A stretch of 64,000 bases of DNA from Notamacropus eugenii (Eukaryota > Chordata > Mammalia > Diprotodontia > Macropodidae): assembly GCF_028372415.1 (NCBI RefSeq), contig NC_092872.1, positions 12,498,979 to 12,562,978 on the forward strand, in the 5' to 3' direction. Below the pieces are notes generated by a model, which was given only the letters and a program-made list of their open reading frames with translations, searched no databases and had not been told where the DNA came from. Every line of letters begins with the position of its first letter. The first letter of the stretch is position 1. The position numbers and the translations under genes were made by a program. This document shows positions 24,301 through 35,959 of this stretch, piece by piece.

Positions 24301-24640
24301 AGCAAACAAACAAAAAATAAACCAACCTGATCCTAAAGAACCATATGGCAACAAGGAAGCTCAAGACACAAACCCAAAGGAAAATGACTCAAAATTATCT
24401 ACAAGAAAAACTTCAAAGACAATTACACCTTGGACATGAGTACCAGCGGAATTACTGAAAGGGAGAGGGATAAAGCAAAAGCAAAAAAACAAAATATTTC
24501 CTGAAAGTTAGAATTAACCAAGTAGAAGCTACTAACTTCATGGGACTACAAGAAATATTTTTTTAAAAATTTTCAAAGTTCTATTAAAAAATAGAAGAAA
24601 TATGAAGTTACTTCACAGCAAAAACAACAGATACACCCAA
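24300..24640 (+). mobile_element. L1 ORF1 N-terminal remnant
   Basis: TAGAATTAACCAAGTAGAAG and CTTCATGGGACTACAAGAA align with the coiled-coil part of L1 ORF1 seen intact at 63945-64000. The element resumes at 25265 after two insertions. Confidence 0.65.
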
Positions 24641-24644
24641 CTTC

Positions 24645-24985
24645 TCTCTTGGACTTCATGATCGCCAAAAACTCATCATCCTGCAAGATGACTTCACCTC
24701 TGAAATTCACTCCTCCTCAAGTCCCCCTGTTTCTGGAGTCACAGGAGGCTACCATTGAAGGAGGGTGCCCAAGGCATTCACCCCAACATTTCCATCCCCG
24801 GTGCAGGACGTCATCATGCTGCTGTGGGGGCATCCTGACCCACCTCCTTTTATGTGCTGCCTTCCCCCCATTGAATTATAAGCTCCTTCAGCACCATCTT
24901 ATTCCACTCTTTGTATCCTCAGTGCTTAGCAGTGCCTGACAGACAGTAGGTGCTTAATAAATGTTTATTGACTCTGAAAACTAAA
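24645..24985 (+). mobile_element. Retroposon with L2-type tail inserted in L1
   Basis: Ends TGCTTAATAAATGTTTATTG, a clean L2-type 3' tail, preceded by CCTCAGTGCTTAGCAGTGCC. It lies inside L1 ORF1, so it was mobilised after that L1 arrived, or the L1 is old. The 5' half is unassigned. Confidence 0.6.
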
Positions 24986-25019
24986 TCTAGATAACAAATC
25001 TAGGATCTTTAAGGATGAC

Positions 25020-25262
25020 TGCTACAGCTGTTGAGTTGTTTCAGTAATGTCTGGTTGTTCACTAACCCATTTGGGGTTTCCGTGGCAAAGATACTGGACT
25101 GGTCGGCCATCTCCTTCTCTAGTTCATTTTACAGATGAGGAAACTGAGGTAAAAAAGGTTAAGAAACTTGCCCAGGGTGACACAGTTAAGTAAGTGTGTG
25201 AGGCAGGATCAGAACTCATCTCTTCTGGTACTCTATCCCATGCTGCTCTTTAAAGATCACTG
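25020..25262 (-). mobile_element. tRNA-derived SINE, antisense
   Basis: ACCCATTTGGGGTTTCCGTG, TTCATTTTACAGATGAGGAA, GATCAGAACTCATCT, then a degenerate tRNA head at about 25240. Confidence 0.8.
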
Positions 25263-25579
25263 GACTATCTGAAAGCCATGAACAAAAAAAGGAACCTAGA
25301 CACATTTCAAGAAATCATAAAAGAAAACTACTCTGATCTCTCTGAACCAGAGGGCAAAGTAAAAAGTCACCTCCTGGAACCCCAAAACAAAAATTCTCAG
25401 GAGCATGGCAACCAAAATCCAAAGCTCCCATGTCAAAAAATACTGCAATTAGTCAGAAATAAAGAATTTAAGGAGCTGAGGAGCCACAGTCAGGACCTCA
25501 CAAGATTCAGTAGTTAAATAAAAGAGCAGAGTGCTTGGAAAATGGTATTTCAGAAGGCAAGAAGCCTACAGGGGAAAAT

Positions 25580-25680
25580 ATGTATGTATCTGTGTGTGTA
25601 TACAAACATACACACATATTCTATATATTCCTATATGTATGTAAAAGTATATACGTACATGTATATATATACACATCTTT

Positions 25681-25712
<32 letters not shown>

Positions 25713-25715
25713 CCT
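25580..25715 (+). repeat. (TA/CA)n microsatellite inside L1 ORF1
   Basis: Mixed TATG/CACA/TATA repeats, longest pure TA run at about 25680-25712, splitting the L1 ORF1 C-terminal region. Confidence 0.9.
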
Positions 25716-26584
25716 TTAATAAAACAGAAGACTTCCAAGCATTCCTAATAAAAAAGATCAGAGATGAACAGAAAATTCAGCACAATAATCCCATAGAATT
25801 CTTCAAATACAGGAAATCAAGAGAAAAATAAAAAGGTAAACATGAGAAGCAACCATGAGAGACTAAACAAGGTTAATCAGTTTACATTCTTATATGGGGA
25901 GATGATACATGTATGCCCTCAGACCTCTACCATCATCAGGAATCATAAAGGGAATCTAATCACACAGAGTGCTTGGGGGTGATTCTGCTATGTTCTGATA
26001 ATCTCTTTTTAAAAAACTGAAAGGAAGGGGAAGAAGTATATACTGAGAGAGAGTGAAGGGAGAGAAAGAATGCGGAAAATTAACTCACATAATTGGGGAG
26101 CACAAGCAGACATCTGTACAACAAGGACGAGGAATGCGAGAGAGCTAGTAATATCTGAACCTCATTCTCATTTGAAGTAGTGAAAGGAGGGAACAACAGC
26201 CACACCCTCCTAACTGGATCAGTCAGGAGGGAAACAACCTCTTCTGAAATAAAGAAAAGGAAAAGCCTAAGAGAATGGGGCAAAGGGGAACATACAATTA
26301 ACAATCATGAACATGAATGGGAAGACTCACCCAGAAAACAGAAGATATGGATTAGAAACCCAAATCAAACAATATGCTATTTACAAGAAACACATTTGAA
26401 ACATAAAGATATACAAGGAGGTATAACAAAGGTCGGGAGCAGACTCTATTATGTGTTAGCCAAAATAAAAAAGGCAGCCATAGTGCCAACAGGAAAAACT
26501 GACCAAAGCAAAAGAAACAAACAAGTAAACTACAGTTTACTGAGAGGTGCCACAGATAATGAACAAAGACTGATACTAAATATA

Positions 26585-26680
26585 TATTCATATACACATA
26601 TACACATTTTTATACACACAGACACAGACACACAGAGACACAAAGACAGACAGACAGACACACACACATACGCAAATGCC
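26585..26680 (+). repeat. (CA/ACAG)n microsatellite
   Basis: ATACACA followed by ACAGACAC and CACACA runs within the L1 ORF2 remnant. Confidence 0.85.
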
Positions 26681-27659
26681 TTAGCATTTAAATTCGTTAC
26701 AGGAAGAAAGAGATAATAAAACTCTAATACTAGGGGACCTAAATTTATCCTCTTTCAGACCTACATAAATCTAACCAAAAAAATGAAGCAAAAAGAAATG
26801 AAGAACCTGAAAAGAATTTTTAAAAGTTACATATGATAGCCCTGTGGAAAACACAGAATGGAAATAGAAGACCTATTTTTCAGCTGTGCATGGTACTTTC
26901 ACAAAACATGACCATGATTTATGGCACGAACAAGAGCAGAAAAATTTAATTAATCTTTTACTGAACATAATGCAATTTTTAAAAATTCCATAAAGAGCCT
27001 CTGAAACAAAAATTAAAAAGTGCAAAATAAATACCTTAATCCCAAAGAATGGGTGGGTCAAAAAACAAACCATACACTCAATAATTTTATTAAAGAATGA
27101 CAATGAGGCAATATACCCAAAATTGAGGGATGCAGCTAAAGCACTACTTTGGGGAAAATTTAAATCTCTAAATGCTTTCTTCAATATGAGAAAGAAAAGC
27201 TCAATAAATTGGGCATGCAACTGAAAAAACTAGAAAACCAATAAAATATCCTAAATTAAACATTAAAATAGAAATTCTGAAAATCAAAGAGAGATCAACT
27301 AAATTGTGATTATCATAATAATAATGACGGTGATATGTAAAGCAAGGAGCATGGCTTTTTAAATCAATAAAATACATAAGCCATTCACTAACTTTATGAA
27401 CACAATTACAAAAAAAATTTTTTACACAGATTTAGATAGAGAATTGTAAATTGTTCACAGGTAGAACTGAGCCAATGTGATGTTAATATTACCTAAATTA
27501 TTTAATTATTCAGTGCCATTCCAATCAAACTTCCAAAGAATTACTTTATAGAGCTAGAAAAAAATAACAAAATTCACAAGGAAAAATATCAAAGAAAATA
27601 ATGAGGAAAAAATAGGAAAGAAGAGGGAATTCCAAACTGAGCACAACATAAGCTTACCC

Positions 27660-27848
27660 CAGTGGGGTCAAATTCAAGTACAAATGGATTCCTTCAGACC
27701 ACTTAAAAAAAAAATCCACAAATTAACACTGTCCATGTTGTGCTATTTGTATTTATTTTCTGAAATATATCCCAAATACATTTCAATCTGATTAGAGTAG
27801 AACTAGGGAGTTTTGCCAGCTGCCAGAACTAGGAGTTTGACAGCTCTG
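27660..27848. mobile_element. hAT-like MITE (189 bp) with inverted termini
   Basis: The left end CAGTGGGGTCAAATTC pairs with the right end GAGTTTGACAGCTCTG as an imperfect terminal inverted repeat of the CAG...CTG hAT/Charlie type. The interior has no coding potential. A clean 8-bp target duplication is not evident (GCTTACCC against GGTTGTAC). Confidence 0.65.
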
Positions 27849-27849
27849 G

Positions 27850-28540
27850 GTTGTACTTTCTTAGACAACATTTCCTATATACCACAAACTGGTAGCTAAT
27901 TTAAAAGCAAAATAACTCACCTAATTTCTTATCTCTTTTTGACCAAAAGCAGCATCAGCTAAGAAAAGGGAGGGAACCAGGCATTACCTTTAAGAGTCAT
28001 CCTCTTCACTGAAAAAATAAAGGAATTACAAGTTCAGAGATACTATGATTTGCTCAGTCATAAAAGTCAAAAAGAGCAGGCTCTAGAACTCAACTCAGAT
28101 GAATGTATTGTCTCATGCCTCCTGGGAAGCCAGAATCAAGAGCATTCCCTATCCATATAGTCTTCTGTTTTCTCTGCAGAAGTACCAATTATATTAAGAA
28201 ATTAAGAAAGCAGAAATACTCTGGCATCTATTGCCAGCTACTAAGTTTCATGGTTTCTATGTCCCCAAAACTGGGGATTATAGGATTATCTATTATATTA
28301 TTACCTAATAAAATATCAATTATAAGTGATATTTTGAATAAGCTCTTTTTCAAGCACAAGAGACTTGAAGAGCTTTAAGAACATTATCTTAAGTTCTTAA
28401 GGAAAGATATAGGTACATAAAGATGAAGTGACTTTCTAAGAGAAACTTCAAAGAATAGAATGGAGGAATCCAATTTTTTGAAGATTTACCAAAGAGAATA
28501 TACTGCAGTTTTTCCTCAATCCTTGATGGTTATTTTGGAG
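27850..28540. other. Mostly unassigned intron sequence
   Basis: A weak antisense MIR-like patch occurs at about 28015-28110 (AACTTAAG-free, GGCTCTAGAACTCAACTCAG). Nothing else is recognised. Confidence 0.35.
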
Positions 28541-30790
28541 ATGTGTATTTTTTATTAATTAATTTTTAGTTTTCAACATTCATTTCCACAAGATTTCGAG
28601 TCCCAAATTTTCTCCCCATCTCTCCCCTCCCCCACCCCCAGCCAGCATTCTGATTATCCCTTCCCCCAATCTGCTTTCCCTTCTATCACCCCCCCCAACC
28701 TTCTATTTTCCTCTACAGCAAGAGAGACTTCTATATCCCATTGTCTGTATATCTTTATTTCTCAGTTGCATGTAAAAATAATTTTTAACATTCATTTTTA
28801 AAACCTCTCTCTCTTCCTTCCTCCCCACCCATCCTCACCGAGAAGGCAAGCAATGTAACATAGGTTACATGTGTAGTCACACAAAACACTTCTACAACAG
28901 CTATGTTTTTCCCCCAATCCTATCCCGTTCCCCATATAGTCTATTCTCTCCTTTGACAAGGTCCCTCCTCCTCAAAAAGGTTTGCTTCTGATCCCTCCTC
29001 CCTTCCATCATCCTCCTCTCAATTTACCCCCTCCCCTCCCCACTTTCCTACAGGGTAAGATAGATTTTGATACCCCATTGAGTACGCATGATGTTCCCTC
29101 CTTAAGACAAATCTGGAGAGAGCAAGCTTGATTCATTCTCTCTCACCTCCCTCTTCTTCCCCTCCTTTGAAAAAGTTTTTCTTGTCTCTTTCATGTGAGA
29201 TAATTTACCCTGTTCTACCTCTCCCTTTCTCTTTCTCCCAATACATTCCTCTCTCTTCCCCCTTTATTTTTTAAAAATCCTCTATGTACAAACACATATT
29301 CCCTCCAACTACTCTAACAGAAGAAAAAGGTCTCATGAGTTACAAATATCATCTTTCCATGTAAGAATGTAAACTGTTCAACTTTAATAAGTCCCTTATG
29401 AGCTCTTTCCTGTTTACCTTTTCATGCTTCTCTTGATTCTTGTATTTGAAAGTGAAATTGGGGGGCTTAGTTCTTGGAAGGTTGTGCGCCAGATGAGACT
29501 CTAGGAAGCCACTAAGCTGCCCTCCGACTTTGAAAATGTTGGTGCTTCCCTCTGTGGTAACTGTGTATGTAAATAATGGTCAGACAGTTGAATCTGTCTG
29601 TTGAACTATGATGTATGTATTGTTCATGTCAGACAGTTTGGAAGCGCTGTCTGTTGATTTAGATTTCTCTGTATTTTTTCTAAAGTTCAGGGTGCTGACT
29701 TTTCCCCCTGAACTAAGTAAATGATACATGTGCTTGATTAAAAGAGATTGTTAACCCCTCAAAAAAAAAAAAAGTCAAATTTTCTATTCAGCTCTAGTCT
29801 TTTCATCAAGAATGCTTGAAAGTCCTCTATTTCACTAAAGTTCCCTTGAAGGATAATTCTCAGTTTGGCTGAGTAAGTAATTCTTGGTTTTAATCTTAGC
29901 TCCTTTGACTTCTTTAATATATTCCATGCCCTTCGATCCCTTAATGTGGAAGCTGTTAAATCTTGTGTTACCCTGATTGAGTTTCCACAATACTTGAATT
30001 GTTTCTGGCTGCTTGATCTGGGAACTCTGGAAGTTGGTTACAATATTCCTATGAATTCTCCTTTGGTGATCTATTTCAGGAGGTGATCAGTGGATTCTTT
30101 CCATTTCTATTTTACCCTCTGGCTTTAGAATCTCAGGGCAGTTTTCCTTGGTAATTTCTTGAAAGATGATGTCTACGCTCTTTTTCTGATCATGGCTTTT
30201 AGGTAGTCAAGTAATTTTTAAACTCTCTCTCCTGGATCTATTTTCCAGGCCAGTTGTTTTTCCAATAAGATATTTCACACTGTCATCTACTTTTTCATTC
30301 TTTTGGATTTGTTTTTTATAATTCCTTGATCTCTCATAAAGTCAGTTGCTCCGTTCTAATTTTTAAGGAATTATTTTCTTCACTGAGCTTTTGGACCTCC
30401 TCTTCCATTTGGCCAATTCTGCTTTTTAAGACATTCTTCTTCTTGTTGGCTTTTTAGACCTCTTTTGCCATTTGGGTTATTTTTTCAGTATTTTGGGGGT
30501 CTCCTTTAGCAAGCTATAAATTCATTTTTTCATAATTTTCTTGCATCACTCTCATTTCTCTTCCTAATCATTCCTCTGCATCTCTTGATTTTCAAAATCC
30601 TTTTTGAGTTCTTCTACAGCCTCAGACCAATTCATATTTTTTTTGGAGGATCTGAATGTAAGACCTTTGACTGTGTTGTTTTCTTCTGGTTGTATGTTTT
30701 GATCTTATCACCAAAGTAAGATTTTATAGTCTAATTTTTTTCCCCACTGTTTGCTCATTTCCCTAGCCAATTACTTGATTTTTTTCTAGC
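28541..30790 (-). mobile_element. HAL1-like element, antisense, copy 1 of a tandem pair
   Basis: From left: the antisense 3' end (TTTTCAACATTCATTTCCAC), a pyrimidine-rich 3' UTR with TTCCCTTCTATCACC, then ORF1 antisense at about 29400-30500 (CATCAAGAATGCTTGAAAGT, TCTTAGCTCCTTTGACTTC, TTTCTTGAAAGATGATGTCT). There is no ORF2 between the 3' UTR and ORF1. Frames are broken. It carries a retroposed insert at 29459-29774. Confidence 0.75.
29459..29774 (+). mobile_element. Retroposed transcript fragment with A-tail in HAL1
   Basis: About 300 bp with no similarity to the surrounding HAL1. It is flanked by AAAGTGAAATT (left) and AAAGTCAAATT (right), ends in 13 A residues, and has an ATTAAA signal about 20 bases before the tail. 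These are marks of LINE-mediated retroposition of a polyadenylated RNA. The source RNA is not recognised; a spliced mRNA 3' end or an LTR-terminated transcript are both possible. Confidence 0.75.
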
Positions 30791-32435
30791 TCTGTTTTGT
30801 TTTTTTCATTTTTAAAATTTTTTTTCATTTTTTCAATTTATTTTCAGTTTTCAACATTCACCTCCACAAAATTCTGAATTTCCCCATCTCCCCCCTACAC
30901 CCACCCCAGGACAGCATGTATTCTGACTGCCCTTTCCTCCAATCTACCTTCCCTTCTATCACCCCACCCCCATTCCTACCCCTTCTATTTTCCTGTAGGG
31001 TAAGACAGATTTCTACACCCCATTGTTTATATATCTTGCTTCCTAGTTGCATGTAAAAACAACCTCTAACATTCATTTTTAAAGCTTTGAGTTCCACATT
31101 CTCTCCCTTCCCCACCCACCCTCATTGAGAAGACAAGCAATTCAATAAAGATTATACATGTATTGTCATGCAAAACACCTCCATAACAGTGACATTGTGA
31201 AAGACTAACTATATTTCCCTCTATCCTGTCCTACCCTCCATTTATTCACTTCTCTCCTTTGACTTTCCCTCTACAAAAGTATTTGCTTCTAATTACCCCT
31301 TCCTCAATCTGCTGTCACTTCTATTGTCATCGTCTCCCCTTCCCCCAATTTCCTGTAGGGTAAAATACTTCCATACCCAATTGAGTGTGTATGTTATTCC
31401 CTCCTGACGCCAAATTTGATGAAAGGAAGGCTCACAATTTTCTCTCACCTTCCCCTTCTTCCTCTCCATTGTAAAAGGTTTTTCTAGCCATGTCTATGTG
31501 AAATTATTTACTACATTCTACCTCTCCCTTTCTCTTTCTCCTAGTACATTCCTCTCAACATTTAATTTTCTCTTTTAGATATCATTCCCTCATATTCAGC
31601 TCACCCTATGTCCTCTGTCTCTTCATATATATACACACACATATACATATATACATACACACATACATACAAACATACATATATACATTCCTTCCAACTA
31701 TTCAAATATTGAGAAAAGTCTCTTGAGTTACAAATATCATCTTTCCATGTAGGAATGTAAACCATCAAACTTTAGTAAGTCCTTTATGGTTTCTCTTTCC
31801 TGCTTACCTTTTCATACTTCTCTTGATTCTTGTATTTGAATGTCAAATTTTCTATTCAGTACTGGTCTTTTCAATAAAAATGTTGGGATGTCCTCTATTT
31901 CATTAAAGCTCCACTTTTCCCCCTAAAGTATTGTACTCCATTTTGCCGGGTAGGTGATTTTTGGTTTTAATCCTATCTCCTTTGACCTATCATATTCCAA
32001 GATCTCTGATCCCTTAGTATAGAAGCTGCTAAGTCCTATGTTATCCTGATTGTGTTTCCACAATACTTGAATTGCTTCTTTCTGGCTGCTTGCAATATTT
32101 TCTCCTCGCCCTGGAAGTCAGCAACAATATTCCTAAGGAGTTTTCCTTTGGGGATCTCTTTCAGGAGATCAGTGGATTTTTTCCATTTCTATTTTACCCT
32201 CTGGTTTTAGAATATCAGGGCAGTCTTTCTTGAAAATTTCTTGAAAGATGATTTCTAGGCTCTTTTTTTGATCGTGGCTTTCAGGTAATCAAATAATTTT
32301 TAAATTATCTCTCCTGGGTCCATTTTCCAGGTCACTGTTTTTCCAACGAGATACTTTTCTTCTATTTTTTCACTCTTTTAGTTTTGTTTTATAATCTCTT
32401 GACTTCTCATTAAGTCATTTGCTTCCATTTGCAGG
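30791..32435 (-). mobile_element. HAL1-like element, antisense, copy 2 of a tandem pair
   Basis: Repeats the order of copy 1: TTTTCAGTTTTCAACATTC, the pyrimidine-rich 3' UTR, GTGTGTATGTTATTCCCTCC, then ORF1 antisense (TCAATAAAAATGTTGGGATG, TTTCTTGAAAGATGATTTCT). It ends abruptly at about 32435 in a head-on junction with a plus-strand L1 3' end. Confidence 0.75.
31625..31690 (+). repeat. (TA/CA/TACA)n microsatellite
   Basis: ATATATACACACACATATAC followed by CATACA repeats. Confidence 0.9.
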
Positions 32436-33310
32436 CAGTTTTCAGAAGAAGAAATAGAAAGCTACCTAGAGTCATATGAAAAAATGCTCTAAATCACTAC
32501 TGATTTGAGAAAGGCAAATTAAAACAACTCTAAGGTACCAACTTTACCCCTATTAGAAATGATAAATGCTGGAGGGGATGAGGAAAAACAGCTACATCAA
32601 TGAACTGTTGGCAGAGTAGTGAACTGATCCAACCACTCAGGAGAACAATTTGGAACTATGTCCAAATGACTATAAAACTGTGCATAACCTTTGTATCCAG
32701 CAATGCTACTACTAGGTCTGTGCTCCAAAGAGGTCAAAGAAAAAGATCTACATGTACAGAAAAATATAGCAGCTCTTTTTGTGCTGGCAAAGAATAAAAA
32801 ATCAAGGGGATGTTCAATTGGGGAATGACTGAAAAAATTCATATATATATTGATTGTGATGGAGAACTCTTGTGCAGTAAGAAATGAAAAGCAGGATGGT
32901 TTCAGAAGGAACACGTCAAGACCTATACGAACTGATGAAAAGTGAAGTGAGAAGAACTGAGAGATCACTGAGCAAAGTAACAGCAATGTTGTAATGATGA
33001 TGAACCATGAAAGACTTGGCTACTCTGATCAATATAGTGGTCCAATACAATTCCAAAGGACTCATGATGAAGAAATGCTTATCTCCAGAGAGAAAGAACT
33101 GAAGAACTCTATGCGCAAACTGAAGCATAACTTTCTTGCTTTATTTTTTTAATGATCTGGATAATATGTAAATGTTTTGTATGATTTAACATACAGAATT
33201 GATTTCATATTGTTTGCTTTCTCTCAGTGGATAGGGGAAGGGAGAGAGGGAGAGAATGTGGAACCCAGATTTAAAAAAAAAAAATTTTTTAAGTAATGTT
33301 TTAGAAGTAA
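32436..33310 (+). mobile_element. L1 3' end (ORF2 C-terminus, 3' UTR)
   Basis: Starts GGCAGTTTTCAGAAGAAGAA (ORF2 RQFSEEE region) and runs through CAATTTGGAACTATGTCCAA, TGAACTGATGAAAAGTGAAG, the GGGAAGGGAGAGAGGGAG tract and an A/T tail. Multiple stops. Confidence 0.9.
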
Positions 33311-34009
33311 AATAAAATTAATGGAACAGAAAAGTCACTAATATGCCAGAGTCTCTTGTGACAGTATGACAAATACTCTACTGAAATTAAATATATTTTC
33401 CTAAAGAGCTCCAAAATGCTTCTCAGAATGGATCTCATTTATCTTTGAAAAGGACAGGAGTCAAGGCACAAGTGGAAAAGCCAGAACCAAAACTCAGGTT
33501 CTTTCTAGCAAATTGGCTGACAGGGGATCAATAAATTTGTATTTTAAAAAATGCATTTAGTACTTACTCATGCATGTGCTGAGTAAAATAACTATACTCA
33601 TAAAGTACTGTACCCATTCTTTTAAAATAAAACAATTACTGGAAAATCTAATTTTAAAAACTTTTCTTTGCCATTTAAAATATTCAATTAGCAGCTTACA
33701 GTCTCCTTAGTTTTCCAGAAATCTCAGACACCTGCCATCACTATAATCCAGAGAAAATACAGTCTTGAGTGAAGGATCATGGCTGTAAAACTTCTCTTAC
33801 TTAAAAAATTTGACTCATTATCAGTATGATTTAAGGACCATAATGTCATATGGACCTTTCCATATTACTTGATCAAGCATCCTAAATTCCTGAAAAGGAA
33901 AAAAATCCAAGAGTTTGGATGTTAAAGTCTTAATACTAGTCTAATAACTAATGTAACACTAATCTAATAATTCGAATCACTACATAGTTCAGGTTTTGAG
34001 GAGCAGCAT
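33311..34009. other. SCAP intron 1, no recognised feature
   Basis: AT-rich, unassigned. Confidence 0.4.
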
Positions 34010-34150
34010 GTTATACTGGAAAGAGGGCTGCCTCTGCAGTCAGAAAAACTTGATCACACACCAACACTAGCACAAACTTGGGACGTGATTCATGGCAAGT
34101 AATGTAACCTGTCAGTGCCCAGCCAACTGTCTCAAAGTTGCTGACTTATA
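34010..34150 (+). mobile_element. MIR-like SINE fragment
   Basis: GGAGCAGCATGTTATACTGG followed by AAAGAGGGCTGCCTCTGCAG, CAGTCAGAAAAACTTGATC: a MIR 5' head, diverged. Confidence 0.6.
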
Positions 34151-34374
34151 GTTAGGAATTTTTTCAATGGAAGTTCTCTACATCTATAAAAGGTATAGAG
34201 ATTCAGAGAAAAAGAAACCAAACCAAAATATATTGATGGTAAGACTAAACTCCAACTTAAAAAATATGGATTCTACCAAATAGAAATCGAACTGAATCAG
34301 CACAAGGTTCAGCATATCCCTTTTCTACCAAATCCATTGTCCAGTCATGGTATACAGTTGTGAAGTAATCCCTA

Positions 34375-34500
34375 GTCAGAATAAAATAATGATACAATGC
34401 TTACTATGTGCAAAACCCTGTGCTATGCACTGGAAATACAAATAGAAAAGACAGGCCCTGCTCCCAAAGAGCTCACATTCTAATGGGGTAGACAACACAC
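34375..34500 (-). mobile_element. L2 3' end, antisense
   Basis: CAATGCTTACTATGTGCAAA, CCCTGTGCTATGCACTGG, CAAAGAGCTCACATTCTAAT. Confidence 0.75.
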
Positions 34501-34699
34501 ATTGAAAGCTTCACCTGCAAATAAGATGCAATGTTCTTGTTATCCTTAGGGTGCCTGACAAATCATATCCATCTCTGAGGCTGAACCCTTTGACAGGGCC
34601 AAGGCCTTTAGTGGCTGCTGCTCCTTCAAGAGCAGTTACCAGGTGGCAACCTACACAGGGATGCTTCCCAGGAGAACAGTTCAAATGGGGAGCTTCAAG

Positions 34700-35215
34700 C
34701 ACTACCATTCCCTAGGCTCTTGGGTTCAGGGTCTTGATTTGTCTCCATCCAGGATCTGAGAGGAGAGGGAGGTCTAAATGGTGGTGGTGGAAGCCTGCCC
34801 TGCCTGAAACATGCTGCCCCCTATCACTTCCCCAGGGCACTCTGCTTACTGCTTCAGCTGGGCTGGCCAGCCTGCCCTATGGGAGTAGTTGGTTGGCAGG
34901 TGGTAGGGATAGCTGGCCCCCTTTCCACAGGAACTGCTTCCTAAGATGATGGCTGTGAGGGCTGGACTGAAAGCAGGACCAGTAGCACGGAGAGTGATGT
35001 GATCATCTGCCTACTGGTGGCAATTAGCTGGCAACTGTTGCTGGTGTGGATAAGGAAGATGAGCTCTTTCTTCACAATGGTTTCTCCCCTCAATGATGAC
35101 TGTAGGGGCTGGGCTGGAACAGAAGCAGTTTAGTAGCCTGGGAGACCCTACTGTTGCCAAAGCTCTTGAGTTCAAGGTCCTGGAGATCCTATCAGGATCT
35201 GAGAGAAACTGTTGA
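34700..35215. repeat. Degenerate internally repeated GC-richer block
   Basis: GGCTCTTGGGTTCAGGGTCT (34716) recurs as AGCTCTTGAGTTCAAGGTCC (35160), each followed within about 30 bases by AGGATCTGAGAG. GATGATGGCTGTGAGGGCTGG (34944, 20+ bases of similarity) recurs as a GATGACTGTAGGGGCTGG form at 35094. The periods are about 147 and 445 bp, so this may be a decayed tandem repeat of about 150 bp. Confidence 0.5.
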
Positions 35216-35955
35216 TCAATGGCTTCGCCTGGCCTGCACTCTGTGTAGCAACTGGTTTGTTCAAGTTTGTTACTTTTAGGTCTGAATTGTGTTATAAGGT
35301 CTTTCTTAAAAAGGAGAGTTTATGTTCTTTAATTCCATCACAGAAGTATGTACTTACCAGTAGAAGTAAGAGAGGGGCTGGGATCTGGGACCTGAACCAT
35401 GGATTAATTTTAAAGTCACCAAATGTAAATGTCCTGTCTCACTACATCCTAGGCTATATATCTTCCCTCTTCCTGTGCTCATCACTTCTAACAAATTAAC
35501 TTGCTTCAGAGCCCTATATGCTGGTCAAGTCTCCTTTTAAGCTGTACCCAATGCTAATACTGTCTTCCTCCTAGCCTAGCAAATTTCTCTTCATTCACCT
35601 CAGCAACTCCAGAAATGCCATCATCTCCCTTGGCCCTTCCCCTTCACACCCCCAAAATGCTATTTAAAACTTTAAATGTATGTAATTAATTACTTAATTC
35701 CATCCACTTCTGCAGGTACTCAGTACTTCCTTCTGTTACTTATCATGGCATGCTGGTATTCTTTGTTCATTAGTGTTTCCTGTCTTATATTAGAAAGACA
35801 GAGAAGAGAATGAAAATTAATATGGATTATCGTATCAGCCTGTCATAAATCAGTAGAAACTTAAATGAATTCTTTTAGGAGGAGTCTTTGGGAAGGACAA
35901 GCTTCCCGGTAGTCACCCAATCTAAAGAATCATGTCTACTTTTAAGTACAAATTT
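35216..35955. other. SCAP intron 1, mostly unassigned
   Basis: 35430-35800 is pyrimidine-rich and may be decayed sense L2. No exon. Confidence 0.35.
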
Positions 35956-35959
35956 TAAG

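Larger units (their letters stand above)
25265..27650 (+). mobile_element. L1 (ORF1 end, inter-ORF, ORF2) with deletions
   Basis: 25265-25830 holds the ORF1 C-terminal domain (EFKELRSHSQDLTRFS, and TEDFQAFLIKKIRDEQ at about 25722-25770). 25830-26250 is the inter-ORF region. A frame at 26180-26716 contains ICYLQETHLKHKDIQGG, the ORF2 endonuclease signature. 27080-27230 encodes LRDAAKALLWGKFKSLNAF, and soon after, at 27510-27560, FSAIPIKLPKNYFIELEK. In intact ORF2 the reverse-transcriptase core lies between those two, so most of it is missing. Confidence 0.8.

Noticed and set aside
26585-26680. Regularly spaced repeats as a CRISPR-like array
   Set aside because: Simple microsatellite without unique spacers, in a mammalian genome.
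32597-32986. 129-codon minus-strand frame
   Set aside because: It is antisense to the L1 ORF2 end, which often leaves open frames on its complement.
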